Origin: Liberibacter brunswickensis
GTDB lineage: Bacteria > Pseudomonadota > Alphaproteobacteria > Rhizobiales > Rhizobiaceae
DNA length: 64,000 nucleotides
Reading direction: 5' to 3'
Assembly: GCF_036858155.1 (NCBI RefSeq)
Contig: NZ_JAAEJX010000009.1
Span: 4,763 to 68,762, forward strand
Part shown: piece after piece, positions 55,870 to 63,785 of the stretch
How positions within the stretch are numbered: position 1 is the first letter of the stretch
How the letters are laid out: every line of letters begins with the position of its first letter
Program-made: the position numbers and the translations under genes
Notes under the pieces: generated by a model
Seen by the model: the letters and a program-made list of their open reading frames with translations, nothing else
Told to the model about the DNA's origin: nothing
Databases searched by the model: none

Positions 55870-56577
55870 TTATATATTTTGTGCATTAATACCCAATATT
55901 GCACTCTCAGGGATTAGTCCTCTCATAAAATAATCTGGATTTCCATCATAAACAATTTTCCCTTCAGATATAACAATAAACCTAGTTGCTATTTTTACAG
56001 CATCTTCTAAATTATGAGAAACCATGAGCAAGGTTAATTGTCTTTCATCACATAATTTTTTTAATAATCCTAGTATTTCATTACGCAATGAAGGATCCAA
56101 AACAGCAAAAGGTTCATCTAGTAATAAAATAGGTTTTTGACGGATAAAACAACGTGCCAAAGCAGAACGCTGACGTTGCCCTCCTGATATTTGAGATGGT
56201 AATCTATCAAAACAATCATCAAGAAAAAATTTTTCTATAATCTGTTTAACTTTGGTATACTGATAGTTATCTAAATGCAAATTAGGAGAAACACCTAAAG
56301 CAATATTTTGCCAAACAGTTAGATGAGGAAAAAGATTATTCTCTTGAAATAAAATTGAAAGCGGGCGCTTGGAAGGTGAACTAAGAGTGTGATTTTGTTT
56401 ATTTAAGTAAATATTACCTTGTTTTGAATATAGAAACCCCGCTATCAGAGAAAGCAAAGTACTCTTACCTGCTCCACTGGGACCTAATATTACAATTCTT
56501 TCGTTTTGATTCACTTGAAAATCAAATCGCATGATTATATTCCCATAGGAATAAACTAATTGATTTAGTTCAATCAT
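55870..56577 (-). CDS. thiQ: thiamine ABC transporter ATPase ThiQ
   Basis: ThiQ energises import of thiamine and thiamine phosphates. The 235-residue protein has Walker A LGPSGAGKST, the Q-loop SILFQENNLFPHL, signature ISGGQRQRSALARC and Walker B ILLLDEPFAVLD, then SHNLEDAV. The ATG overlaps thiP by eight bases. Last gene of thiBPQ. Confidence 0.94.
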   Translation of the reverse strand: MIELNQLVYSYGNIIMRFDFQVNQNERIVILGPSGAGKSTLLSLIAGFLYSKQGNIYLNKQNHTLSSPSKRPLSILFQENNLFPHLTVWQNIALGVSPNLHLDNYQYTKVKQIIEKFFLDDCFDRLPSQISGGQRQRSALARCFIRQKPILLLDEPFAVLDPSLRNEILGLLKKLCDERQLTLLMVSHNLEDAVKIATRFIVISEGKIVYDGNPDYFMRGLIPESAILGINAQNI

Positions 56578-58174
56578 GTTCTTTACCTGAAAAAAAATCT
56601 AATAGACTGAATAAAATAAAACAAAGTAATAGTAATAACAGAGTAGTAACTGCAGCATCATTATTACGGTAAGAACCCAATTGCTGATAAAGATAGTAAG
56701 GTAAAGTAAATAAATTTTCATTTCCAAAAAGCATTATAATGCTACAATCCCCTACTGAAAGCAAACAAGAAAAAGCAAAAGTTTGTGATATCAATCGCTT
56801 TAAAACCTTAAATTCAATACGATATAGCCGATTTATTCCTTTAATTTGCAGTGAAGTACACAATGAATTATATCTCTCTGCCAAATCATACATTGGGTTT
56901 TCTAACATTTTTACAGCATAAGGAATAGACATTAAAGAATTAGTCAAAATTATAAGGATATATGAGGAAGAAATTAAATTAAAAGTTTTATTGAGTAATA
57001 AAAAAAATCCTAATGCTAATACAAAACTTGGCATAGATAAAATTAATATCTCATTTAATTCAAAAATATAATGAAAAAATTTTAGACGACGAATACGTAA
57101 CTCCCTCATAGTCCAAAGCAACATTATAGTAGCAATTATACATAATACACCAGAATTTATAGCGATATAAATAGAATTAAAAATTGCATTCCATAGTCTA
57201 GGTTGTTGTAATACCTGAAATAACCTTACATTAATACCATCAACGATAATAGCTATCAAAGGAAGGACAAAGAAAAAAACTGATGTATTAATCAGTACAA
57301 AATCCCAAAATTTTCTCCATCTATTATCGTCTATATTTTTCCATAACAATTGCACACTACAACCTGAGGAAAAAGAAAAACTAAAATTTTGATTTAACAA
57401 TACCATAATTAAACAACAAAAGACCTGTATCAAGGAAAGCAACGAAGCTTTATTTAGGTCAAAATCATAACTTAATGATTGATAGATAGCTAATTCAATA
57501 GTAGTTGAAGACGGCCCTCCTCCAAGAATAAGTACTGTCGAAAAACTAGTAAAGCACAACATGAAAATCAAAGATGATGTTGGTAAAATTTGTCTTCTTA
57601 AATAAGGCCACTCAACAAAACGAAAAAAATTCCATTGATTCATACTTAATTGAGCTGCAAGTTGACGTTGCTCAACAGGAATACTTTCTAAAGATTGCAG
57701 TAACATACGTATAGCTAAAGGCATGTTAAAAAACATATGTGCCAATAAAATACCCCTGAAACCATAAATATTAAATTCGTAATCAATACCTAATAATCGA
57801 AATAACTTTGCGATCCATCCCATTCTCCCATATACAGTAAACAATCCCATAATCACCACCAATACAGGTAATACAAAAATCATGGAATATAACCGCAACA
57901 ATAGCATACGCCCTAGAAAATGACGCCTAAAAATAGATTTTGCTATAAAAATAGCAGGAATGACTGATAATAAAGTAGAAAATAATGCCTGCCAAAATGT
58001 AAAACCAATGACATGCCATAAATAACCATCATCAATAAATTCTTTCAAACTTATTGAAGGCATGTATAACCATAACGAGAATACAATAAGGATAATAGTA
58101 GAGCTTAAAAAAAAAGATACGATTATACCAGGCCATAGAGATTTTCCTATGGATTGCTGACAGCATTTTGCCAT
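56570..58174 (-). CDS. thiP: thiamine ABC transporter permease ThiP
   Basis: ThiP is a fused, two-domain permease. It has about 534 residues with twelve or so hydrophobic segments and two BPD-type coupling loops (SIPVEQRQLAAQLSMNQW near 160-190 and AERYNSLCTSLQIKGINR near 440-455). I use the ATG at 58174 (MAKCCQQS), with GGA upstream, rather than the ATG four codons earlier. It overlaps thiB upstream and thiQ downstream, which argues for one transcript. Confidence 0.92.
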   Translation of the reverse strand: MAKCCQQSIGKSLWPGIIVSFFLSSTIILIVFSLWLYMPSISLKEFIDDGYLWHVIGFTFWQALFSTLLSVIPAIFIAKSIFRRHFLGRMLLLRLYSMIFVLPVLVVIMGLFTVYGRMGWIAKLFRLLGIDYEFNIYGFRGILLAHMFFNMPLAIRMLLQSLESIPVEQRQLAAQLSMNQWNFFRFVEWPYLRRQILPTSSLIFMLCFTSFSTVLILGGGPSSTTIELAIYQSLSYDFDLNKASLLSLIQVFCCLIMVLLNQNFSFSFSSGCSVQLLWKNIDDNRWRKFWDFVLINTSVFFFVLPLIAIIVDGINVRLFQVLQQPRLWNAIFNSIYIAINSGVLCIIATIMLLWTMRELRIRRLKFFHYIFELNEILILSMPSFVLALGFFLLLNKTFNLISSSYILIILTNSLMSIPYAVKMLENPMYDLAERYNSLCTSLQIKGINRLYRIEFKVLKRLISQTFAFSCLLSVGDCSIIMLFGNENLFTLPYYLYQQLGSYRNNDAAVTTLLLLLLCFILFSLLDFFSGKEHD

Positions 58175-59160
58175 GAATAAATCCATTTATTGCGATATCT
58201 AATAATATCTTCCATTTTAAGCTGTAATGATTTTTCGGGTTTTCTTATTGATCGATATACTTTAGGCATATAAATATCAACAACTGGATACATCCAATTA
58301 GTTGTTGGCAAAATTTTTTGAGGAAATGAAGAAATCATAAATTGCAGGAAATCTTGTGCTATTTTAGGATGTTTGCTACTTATCAATTGAGCAGCTACTT
58401 CAATTTGTAAATAATGACCTTCATCAAATATTGCAGCACGGTAATTATCTTGTTTATAATTTAAAAGATGGAAACCTGGAGAAGAATTGTAACTAAGCAC
58501 AAAATCACTTTCACCTTTTAAAAACAATCCATATGATTCACTCCAACCTTTCGTAATATTTACCGTTTTTATGGCTATTTTTTTCCAAATTTCATCACTT
58601 TTATCTCCATAAATTTTTTTTATCCAAAATAGCAATCCTAGACCTAATGTGCTAGTCCTTGGATCTTGGTAAATAATTTTCCAAGGTTTTTCACTGTTAA
58701 TTAGTTCATCAAAGCTTTTAGGAGGATTATCTATGTGGTGACTATCATAAATAAATGCTAAATATCCATAATCATAAGGAATAAAAACATCATCATTCCA
58801 TTTTATTGGTAATTTCAATTGACTGATATCAACTTTATTTTTAGCAAATAAATCGGTTTTCTTGGCTAGATCCATAATATTATTATCAAATCCAATTACA
58901 ACATCAGCAGGACTATTTTTCCCTTCTATCCTAAGTCTATTTAATAAATCTATTCCACCACTAAAACCAATGAATTTTAGTTCACAATTACATTGCTTTT
59001 CAAAATTCAATTTTATTCTAGATCCTATTCCTCTTTCAGCAATAAAGGCATTATATGTATATACAGTCAATAAAGGTTTTGACTGTAAATTATCAAAAGT
59101 ATAGTAGGAAGTTAAGAAAAGAATAATCATACCCAATGTAGTTTTAATGAAGATTTTCAT
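58147..59160 (-). CDS. thiB: thiamine-binding periplasmic protein ThiB
   Basis: ThiB captures thiamine for ThiPQ. The start at 59160 (MKIFIKTT) has AAGGA about ten bases upstream; seven further codons are open. It is a 337-residue protein with a signal peptide (about 22 residues), LLTVYTYNAFIAERGIGSRI at the mature N-terminus, DVVIGFDNNIMD, PYDYGYLAFIYD and the family-typical LGLLFWIKKIYG. No THI-box (TPP riboswitch) motifs were found in the leader, although many thiBPQ operons have one. Confidence 0.93.
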   Translation of the reverse strand: MKIFIKTTLGMIILFLTSYYTFDNLQSKPLLTVYTYNAFIAERGIGSRIKLNFEKQCNCELKFIGFSGGIDLLNRLRIEGKNSPADVVIGFDNNIMDLAKKTDLFAKNKVDISQLKLPIKWNDDVFIPYDYGYLAFIYDSHHIDNPPKSFDELINSEKPWKIIYQDPRTSTLGLGLLFWIKKIYGDKSDEIWKKIAIKTVNITKGWSESYGLFLKGESDFVLSYNSSPGFHLLNYKQDNYRAAIFDEGHYLQIEVAAQLISSKHPKIAQDFLQFMISSFPQKILPTTNWMYPVVDIYMPKVYRSIRKPEKSLQLKMEDIIRYRNKWIYSWQNAVSNP

Positions 59161-59424
59161 TTTTGATATTCCTTTCATCATACTAACAAAAAATGATCTA
59201 TTCTCAATAAATTATAATAATATTCTTTATGAAAATTGATTGATGATACTCATTGATTAGCAGGAAAAGAAAAAAATTTTCCTATTAAAAACTACTTTTC
59301 TCTATAATGATTAGAAATTAATTTTCTATATTTAGTTTTTATACCTATAGCAAAATAAAAATAAAAAACGCATCTACCAATCAAATATTAGTAAAATTAA
59401 ATATATTGTAATGCCCTAAAAAGA

Positions 59425-59454
59425 TCAAGGCACCAATAAAAATTAGTGCCTTGA
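59425..59454 (-). terminator. terminator downstream of rsfS
   Basis: A perfect nine-base stem TCAAGGCAC/GTGCCTTGA around a 12-base loop, followed on the minus strand by TCTTTTTA. It lies 27 bases past the rsfS stop and separates it from thiB. The stem is GC-richer than its surroundings. Confidence 0.85.
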
Positions 59455-59480
59455 AAAATAGTTATATTTTTAACAAAAAT

Positions 59481-59840
59481 TTATGACCACATACTCTCTA
59501 AATCATATATTTTACGAGATTCTGGATGAAACACATGAACCATTACATCTCCGATATCAATTAGAATCCAATTAGATGTCATCAAACCTTCAATACTAAA
59601 AACTTTAATTTTTTTTTTTTTAAGATATGAAACAAGATTATCTGCAATAGAAGACACATGTTTTGTGGATTTGCCTGAAGCTATAACCATATTATCACAT
59701 ATCAAAGATCGTGAAGATGTATTTTCTATGTGACATATATCATCAGCCTTTAACTCTTTCAAATAATCTACGACTATTGGAACACAAGAATCTAACTTAT
59801 CATCCTTTTGATGTAATTTTTCTTTTGTGTTTACTAACAT
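59481..59840 (-). CDS. rsfS: ribosome silencing factor RsfS
   Basis: RsfS binds ribosomal protein L14 and blocks subunit joining in starvation. The 119-residue protein has the family motifs VIASGKSTKHVSSIADNL and NWILIDIGDVMVHVF, then LESMWS at the end. AGGAAT precedes the ATG. It is a stand-alone unit with a clear terminator. Confidence 0.95.
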   Translation of the reverse strand: MLVNTKEKLHQKDDKLDSCVPIVVDYLKELKADDICHIENTSSRSLICDNMVIASGKSTKHVSSIADNLVSYLKKKKIKVFSIEGLMTSNWILIDIGDVMVHVFHPESRKIYDLESMWS

Positions 59841-60261
59841 GCTTATTCCTTTCCCTATCTTGTGCCATTAATATTAATAATAGCATATGAAAAAAATTGA
59901 CAGTTCATGCCCCTCCTCTAATCTACTTTATCAATAAAATAAACAAGTAATACTTTATACAATATCTATTATTATCTAGATAAAATATGTACAATTACAA
60001 TTTTAACATTTACATATACTATGTATACAACCATAATATTTGAACAAAATTATCATAAAATAGCTTATAAATATTAGCATACATCTTTATGTTTTTATAT
60101 AAATGTGATTACGTCAGGTTATTTTTTATAATAAATTTTTAATTGTATATTTTCTAAGACCATCATTTTTGAACTAGTATTATACACTTTTTTTATATTT
60201 TTTTTCTGTTTCACAAAATCATTTTCAATAGATAATACCAATAAATCTTTAGTAGCGTATA

Positions 60262-60627
60262 ATGATTACAATCGAAAATATTTTTCACCTATATTCTAAT
60301 TTTTGAAGAAAAAACAAGAATTAAAATCCAACTTGCATATAGTACTTCAATACAAATCATCCATATAAAACAAGAAATATCCAATAATAATCTTGAATAT
60401 ATTATAATAACAAAAGACGAAATATCACCTGATTTAAATGAATATTTACTACATAAAACAAGCCTTTATCTAATAAAAAAGTTTCTTTTGATCTCAAAAA
60501 TGAAAATAAAAAACCTATGGTAATATCTTTTCATACTGAGGTATTAGCATATTCTACTGAAAGTCTTAAAATATCTGATTTACCTAAAAGTACTATGGAT
60601 ATAATAAATAAAAAATGGAAAAAATAA
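60262..60627 (+). pseudogene. decayed CDS, unrecognised
   Basis: Three overlapping frames read as one broken gene: MITIENIFH from the ATG at 60262; +1 to the 77-codon stretch at 60290-60523 (ILIFEEKTRIKIQLAYSTS... NNNLEYIIITKDEISPDLNEY); then another shift near 60500 to MVISFHTEVLAYSTESLKISD, ending at 60627. More broken sequence (YYIPIDLLLIKNED) follows up to about 60840. No family is recognised. Between 59841 and 60261 nothing was seen. Confidence 0.55.
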
Positions 60628-60878
60628 TATCAATTTCTACTAGCAACATATCTTTTCAAAAATTTATCAATACGATAAAATAAACATCGCAAATACTATA
60701 TCACGGATTTATAGAAAAAATGATTGCTAATGACGTAAAAAATACCTAGTCTAAAACAATAGTCTATTATATTCCTATAGATTTATTGCTTATAAAAAAC
60801 GAAGATAATATTAAATCATGCCATTTTTCGATATTTTGATATTTTTTAAAGATAACCGTCCCAAATTAATAAAACAAA

Positions 60879-61085
60879 TTAAATCAATTCAAAGAAAGAA
60901 ATCAATACACCTGAAAAAAAAGATAGTAATACCAGAATACAGAAACTAATATAGTCTTTTTTGTTATCGGAGATACGAAATTTTTTTTGTTCCTCTTCCC
61001 AATACTTACTATATGATCTTCTTTCTTTATCTCTAATAGCAAGATTTATCCTCGATCTAGGAATCGATAATCGAGTCTGATTCAA
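60879..61085 (-). CDS. small protein with C-terminal membrane helix
   Basis: A 68-residue protein: a highly basic N-terminal half (RLSIPRSRINLAIRDKERRS) and one hydrophobic helix near the C-terminus (about 46-67; ISFCILVLLSFFSGVLISFF). The start is a TTG with a perfect AGGAGG six bases upstream, which is the main reason to accept it. The tail-anchored layout suggests a membrane-docked peptide, perhaps DNA- or ribosome-binding, but the function is unknown. It lies in decayed DNA between rsfS and tRNA-Leu. Confidence 0.6.
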   Translation of the reverse strand: MNQTRLSIPRSRINLAIRDKERRSYSKYWEEEQKKFRISDNKKDYISFCILVLLSFFSGVLISFFELI

Positions 61086-61383
61086 TTTATCCTCCTTAAC
61101 GTACTAAAAAATCAACTTTTTGATTAATAATAGATTAATTATAACTTATAATAGAAATAATAATCAAGCATGTAAATTATAAATTTAGTAAATTGTATAA
61201 TGAAAAAAAATATAATTTATTCGTATTAGTAAAAATTATTTTTTATGAGATACACACAATAAAACAAAAAATTTATCAATTGTTATTATACACAAACTAT
61301 GGATAAAATATTTTTTTTACTTCACGATTTTTAAAAATAGTATTACAATGAGATTGTGAGGTTAAATATTATGAATAATTAAA

Positions 61384-61692
61384 GTGGATGTGGCGGAATC
61401 GGTAGACGCAGCAGACTTGTGTTATTGGGTGCCCATGGAGAAATCCATGGAGTAGAACTGCTCAAATTCGGGGAAAGCTCTTAAAAAGTCAATCCCGAGC
61501 CAAGCCTTGTGTAAAGGAAGGTGTAGAGACTGGACGGGCAGCGCCTAAAAACATTTATAGATGTTATGGTGAAGGGACAGTCCAGACCACGAACACTGCG
61601 AATAAAAAAGCAGTGGCAATGAAAGTTGTAGTGGTAAGAAAATCTGCTTCTTTGAAATGAGAGTGCGGGTTCGAGTCCCGCCATCCGCACCA
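61384..61692 (+). tRNA. tRNA-Leu(UAA) with group I intron
   Basis: 5' exon 61384-61418 and 3' exon 61639-61692 join to a leucine tRNA with encoded CCA: acceptor GTGGATG/CATCCGC (one G-U pair), anticodon stem GCAGA/TCTGC, loop CTT|AAAA split between U34 and A35 (anticodon UAA), long variable arm and T-arm GCGGG TTCGAGT CCCGC. The split position is the one used by group I introns of cyanobacterial and plastid tRNA-Leu(UAA). Confidence 0.95.
61419..61638 (+). ncRNA. group I intron (tRNA-Leu UAA type)
   Basis: The 220-nt insert starts after exon ...ACUU and ends with G (61638), as group I introns do. P1 is possible between exon ACUU and internal GGGU with a U-G pair at the cut. P2 is the CCATGG...CCATGG hairpin, P4 CGGG/CCCG, P5 GCTC/GAGC, P7 is seen as GAGACTGGAC pairing with GACAGTCC, and P9 is CACTGC/GCAGTG. 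No endonuclease is encoded. Subgroup IC3-like by position and size; self-splicing is inferred. Confidence 0.92.
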
Positions 61693-61705
61693 AATTGGTT
61701 ATAAT

Positions 61706-61742
61706 TTCCGGATAGTGTATGACATTATTCGGAAGTTTTTTC
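61706..61742 (+). terminator. terminator after tRNA-Leu
   Basis: TTCCGGATAGTGT and ACATTATTCGGAA form a 13-bp stem with two G-U pairs around ATG, followed by GTTTTTTT. It begins 13 bases after the tRNA end. Confidence 0.85.
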
Positions 61743-61908
61743 ATAACATTCGCATGAAATGCTCTAGTGTATTTTTTAAAATAGAACATAATTTGATCTT
61801 GTATAAATAATTATTTAAAAATGATTTTTTACAAGAAAACAAAAATATATTAAAAGAACGCGTAAAAAAATTGGTCTTCGGTATTTATAATAAAAAATCG
61901 GGATTATA

Positions 61909-62128
61909 ACGTAAAATCAATGGTTTAAACGCCCCCTACCCCGTTTTAAGGGGGTATTGATTCTAGGCTGTTTTTCCTATAGTAACTCCGCACCTTTTTG
62001 ACTATAATTTTCGAGCCCTTTTTAACTAAATTAGTAATTAATATTATCTAGTTCTTGACTCACACAAGCGAAGCATACATGATACCGACAACTTAATGTT
62101 GCATTTTTTTGTACAATGGAAGGTAAAT
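61909..62128 (+). repeat. leader repeat, copy 1
   Basis: First of three similar leader segments (61909, 62564, 63077). Shared elements are GTAAAATCAATG, a C-rich stretch (here CCCCCTACCCC...AAGGGGG), TTGATTCTA, CACCTTTTTGACTATAATTTTC, TTAACTAAATTAGTAATTAA, GTTCTTGACT plus a 17-base spacer, GACAACTTAATGTTG, and AATGGAAGGTAAAT before the ATG. In copies 1 and 2 the similarity runs on through the signal peptide codons. Each copy carries a promoter and ribosome binding site for a different protein. Confidence 0.88.
62055..62083 (+). promoter_or_regulatory. promoter in leader copy 1
   Basis: TTGACT, 17-base spacer, CATGAT, 45 bases before the ATG at 62129. A TATAAT 50 bases further upstream (62003-62008) is also conserved in all three copies and may be a second promoter element. 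Confidence 0.5.
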
Positions 62129-62284
62129 ATGAAACGCATTTCTACTTTAGGATTGTTATTTGTTTTTCTTGGATTAACTATAAATCCTGCTAAGGCGATG
62201 GTTCACTGTAATAGGTTCTACTCTTCTGATTTACAATCTTGTGTATCTGAATTAACCGGCGAGGTGGAAGATTTAAAAGACTAG
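62129..62284 (+). CDS. small secreted protein, cassette 1 (probably truncated)
   Basis: A 51-residue product with a signal peptide nearly identical to cassette 2 (MKRISTLGLLFVFLGLTINP, cleavage after AKA) and a short mature part MVHCNRFYSSDLQSCVSELT followed by an acidic helix GEVEDLKD. AAGG lies eight bases before the ATG. The stop is TAG; the frame beyond it continues VESLRLRSYIR and stops at 62320, so the original protein probably had a longer coiled coil (CAG to TAG). The ATG at 62096 upstream lies in the leader and is not the start. Exported by Sec; function unknown. Confidence 0.7.
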   Translation: MKRISTLGLLFVFLGLTINPAKAMVHCNRFYSSDLQSCVSELTGEVEDLKD

Positions 62285-62339
62285 GTAGAAAGCTTGAGAT
62301 TGAGATCTTATATTCGATAGACACGCTAGGCAGAAGAAG

Positions 62340-62576
62340 CTAACCCCGTTTCTTCCTAACGACTAAATCTGTGAACCAAAAGCCAATTATGTGTTCAATG
62401 ATAGTTTGGGTGTAAGGGCTAAGTAGAGCTAAAGGATCCGTGGCTATAACCCCTTTTGATATTAGATAAGTTGACATTGAAGGATAAACAATAATCCAAA
62501 AAACAGTTGTAAAAGGTCGTATCAACGCATTAATTCCATCTATCCACTTATTAACATAATTATGCCGTAAAATCAA
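62340..62576 (-). pseudogene. GTA/phage-type 3TM holin, C-terminal remnant B
   Basis: A 78-codon open stretch reading KWIDGINALIRPFTTVFWII...IIEHIIGFWFTDLVVRKKRG. The iRPf...W and GFWF-basic-end features match three-helix holins of gene transfer agents and related phages. The N-terminal third is missing and the apparent TTG start lies inside the leader repeat, so this is a fragment. It is antisense to the flanking secreted-protein cassettes. The same gene recurs at the right edge of the window. Confidence 0.65.
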
Positions 62577-62794
62577 TGATTTAGATACACCCTAACCCTA
62601 GAATCTACAATAGTAAAGAACATTGATTCTACGTTGTTTTATTTTATGACGCCCGCACCTTTTTGACTATAATTTTCTAGCCCTTTTTAACTAAATTAGT
62701 AATTAAATGTTATCTAGTTCTTGACTCACACAAGTGAAGCATACATGATGCCGACAACTTAATGTTGTAATTTTTTGTATAATGGAAGGTAAAT
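62564..62794 (+). repeat. leader repeat, copy 2
   Basis: Second copy of the leader, very similar to copy 1 from CGCACCTTTTTGACTATAATTTTC onward and to copy 3 in its first 100 bases (GATTTAGATACACCCTAACCCTAGAATCTACAATAGTAAA). Its left end overlaps the truncated holin. Confidence 0.88.
62721..62749 (+). promoter_or_regulatory. promoter in leader copy 2
   Basis: TTGACT, 17-base spacer, CATGAT, 45 bases before the ATG at 62795; nearly identical to copy 1. Confidence 0.5.
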
Positions 62795-62992
62795 ATGAAA
62801 CGTATTTCTGCTTTAGGATTATTATTTGTTTTTCTTGGATTAGCGATAAATCCCGCTTTTGCTTATAAAACCTATTCCTGCCATGGATACGGGAAAAATG
62901 GGTGTTGTAAAAACGTTCATGTCAATGGCTATTGCAAACGCAACGGAACTTGTGTCAAAGACTATTATAGATGCTCTCCAAAAAATCATTAA
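62795..62992 (+). CDS. secreted six-cysteine mini-protein, cassette 2
   Basis: A 65-residue protein with a classical Sec signal peptide (Lys-Arg, hydrophobic core, cleavage after AFA at residue 23) and a 42-residue basic mature domain with six cysteines in the pattern C-x7-C-C-x8-C-x5-C-x6-C. GGAAGG lies upstream of the ATG. The even cysteine count and small, Lys/Tyr/Gly-rich mature part suggest a disulfide-bonded extracellular peptide, such as a host-acting effector, toxin or antimicrobial-like peptide. No family is recognised. The signal peptide is shared with cassette 1 while the mature part is not. Confidence 0.8.
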   Translation: MKRISALGLLFVFLGLAINPAFAYKTYSCHGYGKNGCCKNVHVNGYCKRNGTCVKDYYRCSPKNH

Positions 62993-63076
62993 GCTTTTCT
63001 AGTTTTGTGCTAGGGGGAATAGCGAAGCAGCATGCATGGCAGGATAGATATGATATATGGAATACTAACATAACTA

Positions 63077-63302
63077 TGCCGTAAAATCAATGATTTAGAT
63101 ACGCCCTAACCCTAGAATCTACAATAGTAAATAGCATTGATTCTACGTTGTTTTATTTTATGATGCCCGCACCTTTTGGACTATAATTTTCAATCCCTTT
63201 GTACTAATTAACAATTAAATTCTCCCCGTTCCTTGACTTAAATAGTTGAATGCTACATATAAGTACAACTAAATGTTGCACCTTATACATGGAGAAAATA
63301 CA
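63077..63302 (+). repeat. leader repeat, copy 3
   Basis: Third copy. The first half is almost identical to copy 2 (GTAAAATCAATGATTTAGATACGCCCTAACCC), the second half is more diverged (CCTTGACTTAAATAG...CATATA, AACTAAATGTTGCACC), and similarity ends near the start codon at 63303. Confidence 0.85.
63233..63261 (+). promoter_or_regulatory. promoter in leader copy 3
   Basis: TTGACT, 17-base spacer, CATATA. TTGACTTAAATA is closer to the P1/P2 promoters of the tRNA-Arg island (TTGACATAAATA, TTGACTTAAACA) than to copies 1 and 2, linking the two islands. Confidence 0.5.
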
Positions 63303-63752
63303 GTGTTTAGCATAGAGAGATTCAAAAGAGGATTGAAAGGAGAAGAAACTCTGGCTTACACCTTTTGGTTTATGCATTGGCTCATCCCCTTCTTGGTAAT
63401 AATGTGCCAATCAGTAATCTTGGTGTTTTTAACCAAATTAACCAGAGAAGTAGATAATTTCTATATATCAATGTTCAACGCGATAGGGACGTTATGTAAT
63501 TGTATATTAGGTGGGTATACCATGGGTGTATGCTTATTTGTAGCCCATAAAATCTATAACAATATATGGGCTAAAGTTGTTTTAGGGTTTTTTGCTTTTA
63601 GTACTTCATGTTCGGTATTAGCAATCTTACTTTTCTCGTATTATGGGAAATGGCATTATGTTTTTAGTCCGATCTTAGCATATGCATTTGCGGGAATAGC
63701 CCTGTATAGGCTAATAAATAAATTCGAACAATCTAACCTCTCCTCTCCTTAA
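63303..63752 (+). CDS. four-helix membrane protein, cassette 3
   Basis: I start it at the GTG at 63303, which has GGAG eight bases upstream and aligns with the ATG of cassettes 1 and 2; an in-frame ATG at 63273 lies in the leader. About 149 residues with a basic N-terminus (RFKRGLKGEE) and four hydrophobic helices (around HWLIPFLVIMCQSVILVFL, AIGTLCNCILGGYTMGVCLF, VVLGFFAFSTSCSVLAILLF and FSPILAYAFAGIAL). No family is recognised; the topology fits a phage-encoded membrane, immunity or lysis-related protein. The frame is intact. Confidence 0.7.
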   Translation: MFSIERFKRGLKGEETLAYTFWFMHWLIPFLVIMCQSVILVFLTKLTREVDNFYISMFNAIGTLCNCILGGYTMGVCLFVAHKIYNNIWAKVVLGFFAFSTSCSVLAILLFSYYGKWHYVFSPILAYAFAGIALYRLINKFEQSNLSSP

Positions 63753-63785
63753 GTTATGCTTTTTGCACACCAAAAAACTATAAAG

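Noticed and set aside
59161..59480. TPP riboswitch before thiB
   Set aside because: The conserved CTGAGA and ACCTGA-type boxes were not found on the minus strand.
61481..61789. 102-codon frame on the minus strand over the tRNA-Leu intron
   Set aside because: It runs antisense through the intron and 3' exon; the tRNA and intron structure explains the sequence.
62096..62128. Upstream ATG as start of cassette 1
   Set aside because: It lies in the conserved leader; the ATG at 62129 has the ribosome binding site and begins a perfect signal peptide, as in cassette 2.
63204..63410. 68-codon minus-strand frame over leader copy 3 and cassette 3
   Set aside because: Antisense to a better supported frame with promoter and ribosome binding site; no recognisable motif.
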